Below are positions 1 through 5,466 of a DNA stretch of 5,591 nt, in pieces. The stretch lies in the NCBI GenBank assembly GCA_040275305.1, contig JBEOJY010000011.1, positions 1 through 5,591 on the forward strand, written 5' to 3'. Made by a program: the position numbers and the translations under genes. The notes below the pieces were generated by a model. That model ran no database searches, had not been told where the DNA came from, and saw only the letters and a list, made by a program, of their open reading frames with translations. The DNA comes from JBEOJY01 sp040275305. Lineage in GTDB: Bacteria > Pseudomonadota > Alphaproteobacteria > UBA9219. How positions within the stretch are numbered: position 1 is the first letter of the stretch; each line of letters begins with the position of its first letter.

Positions 1-186
1 ATCCAAGGACCTTAATTTACCCCGGTTTGTGGTCTAGACGATGGGGTGCAGCTCAAAATGGTATCACAATTTTTAGCATTTTATCAATTATTATATGAAT
101 TTTACTATCATAGACAAGCTTTCTATAATGTCAGTCAGCTAGCTATAAGTCATCGTCACATACTCATCCGATATAAATTGTGACGA
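1..186. other. AT-rich region without a recognisable gene
   Basis: I see no convincing reading frame here on either strand, and no tRNA-like fold. The stretch from about 60 to 180 is strongly AT-rich, unlike the GC-rich genes further right. The only structure I can point to is a 9-bp inverted repeat next to the end of the following gene, listed separately. The first 60 bases are less AT-rich and could belong to a gene or leader cut by the window edge, but nothing supports a call. Confidence 0.5.
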
Positions 187-187
187 T
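152..187 (-). terminator. Possible stem-loop at the end of the 187-714 gene
   Basis: ATCGTCACA at 152-160 is perfectly complementary to TGTGACGAT at 179-187, separated by 18 bases. The foot of the stem touches the TAA stop codon (187-189) of the minus-strand gene, so it would fold at the 3' end of that mRNA. There is no T run after it in the transcript direction, so it is not a classical intrinsic terminator. It might instead protect the 3' end or be a protein-binding site. A 9-bp match at this spacing could also be chance in AT-rich DNA. Confidence 0.3.
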
Positions 188-714
188 TATGGAATAAGGC
201 CTAGGGCCTTGGCTTCTATCCGAGCGCGTTTGTATTGCGCTTCAAGTGTTTTTTTCAGCCAAGCAATATCGCGGTCGTTGGGGGGAGTCCCCCGTTCCCT
301 ATCCTCTGATGACAGGATGACAAGACGCACATTATGCATTGCATATTCGCGATAGGCAGGGTGCTCCTTATTGGGAGGGGTATCGTCCCAAAGATCTAGG
401 GCAGGATAAACATCAATGTGTTTATCGGGATTTTGCCGATGTGCTTGATATACGGGATGCGTCTCAGGAACAAATGTTGCATTTTTATAATCGTATGTAT
501 TGTCATCTTTAAGACGAAGACGAACAAGTTGCCCATTCGGTAATGGATATATTCTAGCCTCCGGCCTTCCCCCATAAGGACCAGTTCCGCCAGTCCGGAT
601 GGTTGCAACTGGCTGCAGATATGGAACAGGGCGTTGCACGTTGCTTCTCCTCGTTGTGTCCCACTGAAAAGTGGAGACCGGAGAATCAGTTTGAGGACGA
701 TCCAATCGCAGCAT
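187..714 (-). CDS. Hypothetical protein, about 175 residues, low GC
   Basis: I do not recognise this protein. The frame runs from ATG at 712-714 to TAA at 187-189. An ATG seven codons upstream (733-735) is also in frame but has no ribosome binding site, whereas the 712-714 start is preceded by GGAAGGGA at about 5 bases, so I prefer it. The product is hydrophilic, with no signal peptide or membrane segment, and is probably cytoplasmic. Its N-terminal part is rich in Pro, Gly and Thr and looks flexible. The middle contains several Tyr, Asp and His residues, including IYPLPNGQLVRLRLKDD. The C-terminus (about the last 30 residues) is charged and likely helical, ending EAKALGLIP. Sampled lines are about 45-50% GC, against about 60% or more in neighbouring genes, which may indicate transfer. 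It has its own promoter and stands alone on its strand, 315 bp downstream of smpB. No function is proposed. Confidence 0.7.
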   Translation of the reverse strand: MLRLDRPQTDSPVSTFQWDTTRRSNVQRPVPYLQPVATIRTGGTGPYGGRPEARIYPLPNGQLVRLRLKDDNTYDYKNATFVPETHPVYQAHRQNPDKHIDVYPALDLWDDTPPNKEHPAYREYAMHNVRLVILSSEDRERGTPPNDRDIAWLKKTLEAQYKRARIEAKALGLIP

Positions 715-732
715 AGTTCCCTTCCGTAAGTC
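706..732 (-). promoter_or_regulatory. Ribosome binding site deciding the start of the 187-714 gene
   Basis: Read on the minus strand, GGAAGGGAACTATG places a strong Shine-Dalgarno core (GGAAGG) 5 bases before the ATG at 712-714. The upstream in-frame ATG at 733-735 is preceded only by A/T-rich sequence. The Shine-Dalgarno bases lie inside the codons that the longer version would use. Confidence 0.6.
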
Positions 733-764
733 CATAAATATATTTTAGAATCAATATAGTGCGG

Positions 765-776
765 CGGTAATTACCG
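765..776. promoter_or_regulatory. Perfect 12-bp palindrome at the predicted transcription start
   Basis: CGGTAATTACCG is exactly its own reverse complement. It sits 4 bases downstream of the predicted -10 box and overlaps the expected transcription start. That is a common position for a repressor operator. No regulator gene is next to it, so the binding protein is unknown. Confidence 0.4.
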
Positions 777-780
777 GGAC

Positions 781-810
781 ATGATAGCAAATTGATGCCC
801 TTGTTATCAA
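781..810 (-). promoter_or_regulatory. Sigma70-type promoter for the 187-714 gene
   Basis: On the minus strand the sequence reads TTGATA (805-810), an 18-base spacer, then TATCAT (781-786). Each hexamer matches the consensus at five of six positions. Transcription would begin near 774, giving a leader of about 60 bases before the preferred ATG. It is the best promoter match I found in the window and points the correct way for the downstream gene. Confidence 0.6.
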
Positions 811-812
811 TT
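790..812. promoter_or_regulatory. Operator-like inverted repeat over the -35 region
   Basis: AATTGAT (790-796) and ATCAATT (806-812) form a perfect inverted repeat with a 9-base spacer. The half-site centres are 16 bases apart, which suits a dimeric helix-turn-helix protein. The right half-site overlaps the -35 box at 805-810. Together with the palindrome at 765-776 it suggests regulated expression, but A/T-rich half-sites of this length can arise by chance. Confidence 0.35.
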
Positions 813-862
813 GCCATAATACTTTGCGGTATTGGTTTCATTGATTAACCAGTCCACTATCC

Positions 863-884
863 TTATAAAAACATTTTTTTATAA
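863..884. repeat. A/T-only hairpin
   Basis: TTATAAAAA (863-871) is complementary to TTTTTATAA (876-884) around a CATT loop. It contains A/T pairs only, so it would be a weak RNA hairpin. It lies about 55 bases upstream of the promoter for the minus-strand gene and could act as an UP-like or curved element. It could also be no more than AT-rich sequence. Confidence 0.25.
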
Positions 885-928
885 ATAACTTGTTCTTCAC
901 AAGACATGGTTGCTAACAGACTTGTTGG

Positions 929-968
929 AAAAGTAGCGGTCTGAGTGGAGGCATGGCCTAGCCCCGCT
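929..968 (-). terminator. Possible intrinsic terminator of smpB
   Basis: In the direction of smpB transcription the RNA would fold as AGCGG (968-964) pairing with CCGCT (939-935). An inner AGGC/GCCT stem closes a CAT loop at 949-959. The fold is followed by a short TTTT (932-929). It starts about 60 bases beyond the smpB stop codon. The outer stem is interrupted by an uneven internal loop and the T run is short, so this is a moderate candidate only. Confidence 0.35.
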
Positions 969-986
969 TAGGTTTGATTGTCAGAA

Positions 987-1017
987 GCCTGCGGCGAGGT
1001 TGAGGATGCCTGCGGCG
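987..1017. repeat. Short direct repeat downstream of smpB
   Basis: GCCTGCGGCG occurs at 987-996 and again at 1008-1017, a 21-base period, just after the end of smpB. Because 21 is a multiple of three, it could be a remnant of coding sequence. Read on the minus strand it gives two copies of Pro-Gln-Ala-Ser, but no good start codon precedes it. Confidence 0.35.
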
Positions 1018-1029
1018 CGAATATGGCCG

Positions 1030-1518
1030 CTACCAATTCCTCTCCCGCATAACCCGCGCCTTAGTGCGGTCCCATTCGCGCTGCTTGATCGCCTCGCGCT
1101 TGTCGGCCTTGTGCTTGCCTTTGGCTAACCCCAGCTCGACCTTGGCAATACCGCGCTTGTTGAAATAAATCCCAAGCGGAACCAGCGTCATGCCTGCCTT
1201 TTTCACTGCGCCGATCAGCTTCGCCACCTCGCGCTTGTGCAAAAGGAGTTTACGCGGCCTGTGCGTTTCGTGCTGGAGATGCGGCCCCGCAAGCTTGTAT
1301 TCGGCAATGTAGGAGTTCAGCAGATAAAGCCCGCCATCCTTCGGCCCCGCAAAGGATTCTTGAATGCTAGCCTGCCCCAAACGCAAGACTTTCACTTCCG
1401 TCCCGGTCAAGACGATCCCCGCCTCCACCGTGTCCTCGATGAAATAGTCATGCCGCGCCTTGCGGTTCATCGCCACATAGCGCTGGGCCTTCAGCCGTTT
1501 GTCATTCGCGTCGCTCAT
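1030..1518 (-). CDS. smpB: SsrA-binding protein SmpB
   Basis: SmpB binds tmRNA and delivers it to ribosomes stalled without a stop codon; the nascent peptide is then tagged for degradation (trans-translation). The family is clear: residues 18-48 contain NRKARHDYFIEDT and EAGIVLTGTEVKVLRLG, the tmRNA-binding beta-barrel segment. Residues 88-97 read RPRKLLLHKR and 128-135 read ELGLAKGK. The C-terminal tail (139-158) contains DKREAIKQREWDR, which enters the empty mRNA channel in known structures. I start at ATG 1516-1518, giving 162 residues, normal for SmpB. A longer frame can be opened from a TTG at 1585-1587, but its extra 23 residues (Cys and Phe rich) do not resemble SmpB. The Shine-Dalgarno before the chosen ATG is weak. 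At residues 134-141 the usual Tyr before DKR is Ala (GKHKADKR), a small deviation. The tmRNA gene ssrA is not in the window. Confidence 0.97.
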   Translation of the reverse strand: MSDANDKRLKAQRYVAMNRKARHDYFIEDTVEAGIVLTGTEVKVLRLGQASIQESFAGPKDGGLYLLNSYIAEYKLAGPHLQHETHRPRKLLLHKREVAKLIGAVKKAGMTLVPLGIYFNKRGIAKVELGLAKGKHKADKREAIKQREWDRTKARVMRERNW

Positions 1519-1827
1519 GCTGCTTTGTAGCCGAAAACACGTGAAAGTGCAAAAACAAGCAAAGGCTTGTAAGAAGCATAACGTCAAAGATATACAGGAA
1601 AAGCCTCGCCATACGGCGCAACCTGATTCCCTCCCCCTTGCGGGGAGGGTTAGGGTGGGGGAGATTCAGAAAGCAGAGTTCAGCGATCAGATATCAGAGC
1701 CTTGCCGCAGCCTTGTTCTGAAAACTGATAACTGATACATGGCCTCTGATCCCCCACCCTAACCCTCCCCGCAAGGGGGAGGGAATCACGCCGGGTTATC
1801 GGACTCAATCTCGCACCAAAGCCAACA
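1519..1827. other. Divergent smpB / glycosyltransferase intergenic region
   Basis: This gap of about 310 bases must hold the promoters of both smpB (leftward) and the glycosyltransferase gene (rightward). More than half of it is the palindromic repeat at 1624-1788. That leaves about 105 bases upstream of smpB and about 40 upstream of the glycosyltransferase. I found no convincing -35/-10 pair for either gene. A weak TTGTTC, 17 bases, TACATG arrangement lies inside the repeat, beginning at 1713 and pointing rightward, but I do not rely on it. Confidence 0.5.
1624..1788. repeat. 165-bp palindromic G-rich repeat element
   Basis: The arms at 1624-1662 and 1750-1788 are 39-bp perfect reverse complements, separated by 87 bases. 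Each arm is itself a hairpin: CCCTCCCC, five-base loop, GGGGAGGG at 1629-1649 and again at 1763-1783. Each arm also holds a G-quadruplex-type motif, GGGGAGGGTTAGGGTGGGGG, on the plus strand at 1642-1661 and on the minus strand at 1751-1770. The central spacer contains related GATCAGATATCAG- and CTGATAACTGATA-like words and is partly palindromic. G/C-rich intergenic repeats of this wording are dispersed in many proteobacterial genomes, so I read this as a paired REP/BIME-like or MITE-like element. It has no coding capacity and I see no clear target-site duplication. Confidence 0.85.
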
Positions 1828-3498
1828 ATGCGCCTCTGCACCAGCTATTCTCGCCCCGCCTCCGGCCAGACCGAACACGAAGTCTTCGGCCTTGATGTCG
1901 CCATCACGAACCTTCTGTCGGCGTTATTTCGACATGGTACGCAGGAACGCTATTTCTGCAGCCCCATCGCCGAAAGCGACTTTGACCATTTCCGCGAACT
2001 GGCAGGCAAGCAAGGAATCCCCCCTGAACGCTGCGTCGGCTTCGATCCGCGCGCGCCACAACACAACCTCAACGGCGTCGGCTGCATGTTCCGCGCCGAC
2101 CCGCTCACCGCCGACCTGATCTGGCGACGCCATCAACTGAAAGGCGCAGGCTACGCGACCTGCGGCCTTGTCCACACCATGAGTGGCGACCGCATAGCCC
2201 GCGCCGTCAACGACCTGATGCTAGCCCCCAGCGATCATACCGATGCGCTGATCTGCCCCTCCGAAGCGATCCGCGATGCTGTGCAGGAGCTGTGGGCCAT
2301 CCATGCCGACTATCTCAACCACCGCTTCAAGAGCCAGTTCCGCTGCCCAATCCAAACCCCCATCATTCCGCTTGGCATCGACACAGAGAAATTCGCAAGA
2401 CGCGCGACGCCGGACAAACGGGCGCAACAAAGGCTTGCGCTTGGCGCAAGCGCCGATGAAATTGTGATCCTGTTCGTAGGCCGCCTGAGCTTCGCCACCA
2501 AGGCGCACCCGCTCCCGCTCATGCTCGCCGCCGAACGCGCCGCCCGAGCGACAAAGCGCAAGATCCGCCTCGTCATGTTCGGCTATTTCAAGCCGCAGGA
2601 TATGGAGCCGCGCTTCCGCGCCCTCGCTGTGGAAACAGGCCAGACCGCCTCCATTGAATTCATCATGAACAACGATCCGCGCTTCCCCGAAGGCCTCTGG
2701 GCGGGCGCGGACATCTTTACGTCGCTATCCGACAACATTCAGGAAAGCTTCGGTCTCACGCCCATCGAAGCGATGGCAAGCGGCCTACCGGCAGTCATCT
2801 CCGACTGGGACGGCTATCGCGGCAGCATCCGCGACGGACAGGAAGGCTTCCTAATACCAACCATGACGCCGCCGGCCGCCGGGGGACAAGCGCTCGCCGA
2901 AGCCTATTTCAACGAACGCAACTACGGCATCGCGCTGATGGGGGCATCACAGTCCACCGCCGTCGATATCGCGCGTTGCGCCGAAGCCTTCCGCACGCTC
3001 GCCGACAACGACAGTCTGCGCGAAACGATGGGACAAAATGGCCGCGCGAGGGCGCAATCCGTCTTCGACTGGAGCCATGTCATCAAAGCCTACGAAGCGC
3101 TCTGGAACGACCTCGCGCAACGCAGACAGGGACTTGCCGACCCGGCCTCGGCCCTCCCCGCCAACTGGCCCGCCGCGCATCCCACCTTCCCGAACCCCTG
3201 GAAAATGTTCGGCGGCTTCGCAAGCGTCACGCTCTCCCCGAACGATATCGTTGCGACCGTCATGAGCGCCGACGGCATCGCCTCGCTCTTCCACCATGAC
3301 ATGAATTTCTTCCTGCCCGATTTGCTGTTGCCTCAACCGATCATGATCGAGCTAGCCGAAACCATCCGCCACGCCGGGCCTTTGCGCATGCGCGACATCC
3401 TCGAAGTCTGCCAAAAGTCAGGCTTCGACGAGGGACGTGTCTGGCGCGTGCTCGGCTGGCTCTTGAAACACGGCGTCTGCGAACGCCATAGGCCCTAG
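1828..3498 (+). CDS. GT-B fold glycosyltransferase (GT4-like) with C-terminal extension
   Basis: The protein probably transfers a sugar from a nucleotide donor to an envelope or exopolysaccharide acceptor; donor and acceptor cannot be read from sequence. The C-terminal half of a GT-B fold is clear. IPLGID (about 180-185) is followed by the strand VILFVGRLS (213-221), with Lys225 nearby. The donor-site motif with Glu306 and Glu314 (ESFGLTPIE) is the E-x7-E signature of retaining glycosyltransferases, followed by EAMASGLP and SDWDGYRG (325-332). Residues 1-205 would be the acceptor-binding Rossmann domain. At 556 residues it is longer than the usual 350-420. Residues from about 470 onward (LSPNDIV to the end) look like a helical, winged-helix-type domain. 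ATG 1828 is the first start codon in an open frame that extends back to a stop at 1747, and it has no Shine-Dalgarno. No signal peptide or membrane helix is visible, so the enzyme is likely cytoplasmic. No other polysaccharide gene is adjacent. Confidence 0.88.
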   Translation: MRLCTSYSRPASGQTEHEVFGLDVAITNLLSALFRHGTQERYFCSPIAESDFDHFRELAGKQGIPPERCVGFDPRAPQHNLNGVGCMFRADPLTADLIWRRHQLKGAGYATCGLVHTMSGDRIARAVNDLMLAPSDHTDALICPSEAIRDAVQELWAIHADYLNHRFKSQFRCPIQTPIIPLGIDTEKFARRATPDKRAQQRLALGASADEIVILFVGRLSFATKAHPLPLMLAAERAARATKRKIRLVMFGYFKPQDMEPRFRALAVETGQTASIEFIMNNDPRFPEGLWAGADIFTSLSDNIQESFGLTPIEAMASGLPAVISDWDGYRGSIRDGQEGFLIPTMTPPAAGGQALAEAYFNERNYGIALMGASQSTAVDIARCAEAFRTLADNDSLRETMGQNGRARAQSVFDWSHVIKAYEALWNDLAQRRQGLADPASALPANWPAAHPTFPNPWKMFGGFASVTLSPNDIVATVMSADGIASLFHHDMNFFLPDLLLPQPIMIELAETIRHAGPLRMRDILEVCQKSGFDEGRVWRVLGWLLKHGVCERHRP

Positions 3499-3531
3499 TG
3501 GTCTGTGTGACTTAAAAAGACAGTCCACTAG
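3495..3531. terminator. Hairpin between convergent genes, containing both stop codons
   Basis: CTAGTGGTCTGT (3495-3506) pairs with ACAGTCCACTAG (3520-3531) with a single T-T mismatch, giving a 12-position stem around a 13-base loop, GTGACTTAAAAAG. The TAG of the glycosyltransferase gene (3496-3498) lies in the left arm and the TAG of the convergent FliL-like gene (3528-3530) in the right arm. As a hairpin shared by both transcripts it is a natural candidate for a bidirectional terminator, but neither side is followed by a proper T run. The outer CTAG ends also allow a small mobile repeat as an explanation. Confidence 0.55.
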
Positions 3532-4061
3532 TATATCCTCTGCGCGACGCCCTGTATCAAGATATTGCGCACTTTCCCCGACCCGGTGACTTCTGTAACG
3601 GCTTTGGTCGCTTGCTCTTTGACGCGATCGATATTGACAAGCTTACCCTCAAGCAAATCCCCTTCTCCGAGCTTGCCGTAAAGCGCCCGCATCAAAGCAT
3701 CCATCATATGCGGCATTTTATCGTGAATATCGTTGGCAACGCCGAAGTTATCCACCTCCACATTAATAAGAAGCGTGACGATCTGCTGCGCGCCCTTCGA
3801 AGAAATCACGGGCAAAATCAGCACAGGCAAATGCACGTAAATCGGATCGCCGCTGAATCGTCCACCGGTGATTTCTTGATCCGACTTGCCCTGCTTCTTC
3901 ACTTCCGCGCCTTCCTTATGCCCAACCGTGCCCTCCTTTCCTTCGCTGGACGAAGCGCCTCCCGATGCGTTAGCTAGTCCCATTCCCAAAAAGAGAGCAG
4001 TCGCAAAACACAACGGCAGCAAAACCGCCACGCGCAATGCGCGAATTCGGCAAAAAGTCAT
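3528..4061 (-). CDS. Exported FliL-like protein
   Basis: This 177-residue protein starts with a basic n-region and a hydrophobic segment (residues 11-30) ending ANA-S, which may be a cleaved signal peptide or a single membrane anchor. A charged, Gly/Lys/Glu-rich linker covers about 33-66. The remainder resembles the periplasmic domain of FliL-type proteins: a strand DPIYVHLPVLILPV (72-85), then VTLLINVEVDN (95-105), a helix over 110-132, and the ending KVRNILIQGVAQRIY (163-177), which fits the FliL pattern of a terminal VR-x-(I/V) strand. FliL surrounds the flagellar stator and affects torque. With no flagellar gene nearby and weak similarity, this may be a paralogue with another envelope role. 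The start is supported by GGAG at 4071-4074, nine bases before ATG. The gene lies 113 bp downstream of the xylanase on the same strand with no clear terminator between, so co-transcription is possible. Confidence 0.6.
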   Translation of the reverse strand: MTFCRIRALRVAVLLPLCFATALFLGMGLANASGGASSSEGKEGTVGHKEGAEVKKQGKSDQEITGGRFSGDPIYVHLPVLILPVISSKGAQQIVTLLINVEVDNFGVANDIHDKMPHMMDALMRALYGKLGEGDLLEGKLVNIDRVKEQATKAVTEVTGSGKVRNILIQGVAQRIY

Positions 4062-4174
4062 GTCGGAACACTCCGGGCAGAACGCCCAAGATATAAGGCT
4101 GGGAAAGCTCGTCTGCGAATGATAACGCGAACCGCGCCTATGTCCACGGCAAACATGCGCCTATGCATACCCGC
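4062..4174 (-). other. Gap between xylanase gene and FliL-like gene
   Basis: The 113 bases hold the Shine-Dalgarno of the FliL-like gene and a 9-bp direct repeat, GCGCCTATG, at 4134-4142 and 4157-4165. A small GGGC/GCCC hairpin at about 4075-4087 (loop AGAAC) lies immediately upstream of the Shine-Dalgarno. In transcript direction a TATATC-like -10 lies near 4090-4096, but no good -35 goes with it. I see no intrinsic terminator for the xylanase gene here. Confidence 0.4.
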
Positions 4175-5317
4175 CTACACCAGCCAAGCCTCGCGCAACG
4201 TCTCCCACATCGGAACGCGCTCCAGATTGACATCGAGCGGCAACATCCCCCTCGCGGCATCGTCGTCCTGCCGCAACCACGAATAGCGGTCGCTCAGCCC
4301 CCATGTCAGCAACGACTTAAGCGGAGCGCTCTGCTGAACTTGCTCCAAATACGCGCGCAAATAATCCTGAGCGAGCGCGTCTTTGTCCTCGGCATCGCCC
4401 ATCAAATTGCCATACCGCATATCAAGCTCCGTCACCGAAACCTCAAGCCCAAGACAACGCGCGCGAGCAAGAAAGTCCGTGAACGCGCGTCCGCCCAACG
4501 GCCTGTCCACGCGCAAGTGGCTTTGCAAGCCCAAACCGTGTATCGGTGCGCCGCGCGCGCGCAAATTCTCAAGCAGCCGCAACGCCGCCTTGCGCTTAGC
4601 CTCGCCATAACCGTCGCCGCGCTCCAAACCAAAATCGTTATAAACAAGCCTAAGGCCGGAATCGGCTTCGCTGGCCGCCCGAAAGGCCAGCGCGATATAG
4701 GAATCCCCCAGCGCCTGAAGCCACAACGTCTCGCGCAACCCATCCTTGCGGGAAGAACGTGGATCAATGGCCTCGTTGACGACATCCCATTCCCGGATAT
4801 GCGTCTGCGTCGCTTGCGTAACGCGCGTGATATGCTCGCGCAAAATCTTTTCGGCGTCCGCGCGTGGCGCCGACTTCAGCAGGCTCTCAAGCCATGCTGG
4901 ATTAGATTCATGCCAGACCAAAGTATGTCCACGCAAAATCATGCCGTGCTCATCCGCGAACGTCGCCAATTCCTCAAAACCGCGAAAATCAAACGTCTCC
5001 GGCGAAGGTCGCAACGCATCCCACTTCAATTCATTTTCCGGCACCAGCGCGTTGACCTCACGAGCAAGCGAACGCGCGAAAGCAGGATCGTCCAGTTGTC
5101 CGCTTTGCGCGGCAGCGCCAAAATGCCAGCCTCTCCGCGCAGCCAAAGCGCGAAGCCCGGATTGACGAAAGGCCCTGTCATGTGACATGGAGAATCCGCC
5201 ACACGCATTCAGAAGTCCCAGAACAGGAAAAGTCGCCGCAGCCCGCGCGAATGCGCACAACGTGTCGCGTCGCGTAATTTTTTTTGAGGCGACCGAACTA
5301 CTAGCGAGATGGATCAT
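4175..5317 (-). CDS. Family GH10 endo-1,4-beta-xylanase, exported, probable lipoprotein
   Basis: The enzyme cleaves internal beta-1,4 bonds of xylan with retention of configuration. The GH10 barrel is almost complete: ENELKWD (94-100), HTLVWH (131-136), the acid/base Glu182 in WDVVNEA (177-183), YNDFG (226-230), GLGLQSH (261-267), the nucleophile Glu297 in VSVTELDMR (293-301), and TWGLSDRYSW (338-347) with the substrate-stacking Trp residues. The 380-residue length fits a single catalytic domain without a carbohydrate-binding module. The N-terminus has TRRDTL (15-20), a Tat-type twin arginine, then a hydrophobic stretch ending LLNACGG, where Cys39 could be a lipobox cysteine. Export by Tat and anchoring as a lipoprotein is therefore inferred. 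The ATG at 5315-5317 gives a normal signal n-region, though its Shine-Dalgarno is poor. A promoter candidate lies about 45 bases upstream. It diverges from another exported protein gene at 5467. Confidence 0.93.
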   Translation of the reverse strand: MIHLASSSVASKKITRRDTLCAFARAAATFPVLGLLNACGGFSMSHDRAFRQSGLRALAARRGWHFGAAAQSGQLDDPAFARSLAREVNALVPENELKWDALRPSPETFDFRGFEELATFADEHGMILRGHTLVWHESNPAWLESLLKSAPRADAEKILREHITRVTQATQTHIREWDVVNEAIDPRSSRKDGLRETLWLQALGDSYIALAFRAASEADSGLRLVYNDFGLERGDGYGEAKRKAALRLLENLRARGAPIHGLGLQSHLRVDRPLGGRAFTDFLARARCLGLEVSVTELDMRYGNLMGDAEDKDALAQDYLRAYLEQVQQSAPLKSLLTWGLSDRYSWLRQDDDAARGMLPLDVNLERVPMWETLREAWLV

Positions 5318-5362
5318 GGAAAACTCTGTGAATTCAGAGGGTGTATCGCAAAATTGTCTAAA

Positions 5363-5391
5363 ATTATAAGAAAATCTTCATACATTTGAAA
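5363..5391 (-). promoter_or_regulatory. Candidate promoter of the xylanase gene
   Basis: On the minus strand a perfect TATAAT lies at 5363-5368. Seventeen bases upstream of it is TTTCAA (5386-5391), a poor -35 with three matches of six. Transcription would start near 5356, leaving a leader of about 40 bases. The AT-rich setting makes chance -10 matches likely, so an activator or another sigma factor remains possible. Confidence 0.45.
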
Positions 5392-5466
5392 CGACAATTA
5401 AAGAGCCATTAGTCACGACCGGGTAGGATGAGCCTTGGTTCAATAAATTTATAAGGCGCTAAGGCT

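Noticed and set aside
281..293. GGGGG-AGT-CCCCC hairpin inside the 187-714 gene
   Set aside because: It is only 5 bp and lies within coding sequence (Gly-Thr-Pro-Pro codons); nothing suggests it acts as a terminator.
900..1029. tmRNA (ssrA) downstream of smpB
   Set aside because: ssrA is often near smpB, but I found no tRNA-like acceptor end with CCA, no tag reading frame and no long pairing consistent with one-piece or permuted tmRNA.
967..1036. Short minus-strand frame after smpB reading PQASSTSPQASDNQT
   Set aside because: The repeat is tidy, but only a TTG start inside smpB is available and the peptide would be about 23 residues. A remnant or chance is more likely.
1519..1587. N-terminal extension of SmpB from a TTG codon
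   Set aside because: The additional 23 residues are rich in Cys and Phe, do not resemble SmpB, and would make the protein unusually long. The ATG at 1516-1518 gives normal length and start.
1499..1735. Plus-strand open frame of 78 codons running through the left arm of the G-rich repeat
   Set aside because: It overlaps the start of smpB and a non-coding repeat. The translation is low complexity and no family is recognisable.
2947..3336. Minus-strand open frame of 129 codons opposite the glycosyltransferase gene
   Set aside because: It is fully antisense to a gene with clear catalytic motifs, has biased composition and has no ribosome binding site.
4163..5185. Long plus-strand open frame of 340 codons opposite the xylanase gene
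   Set aside because: It is antisense to a well-supported GH10 gene. Its Arg/Gln/Pro-rich composition is typical of a shadow frame in GC-rich DNA.
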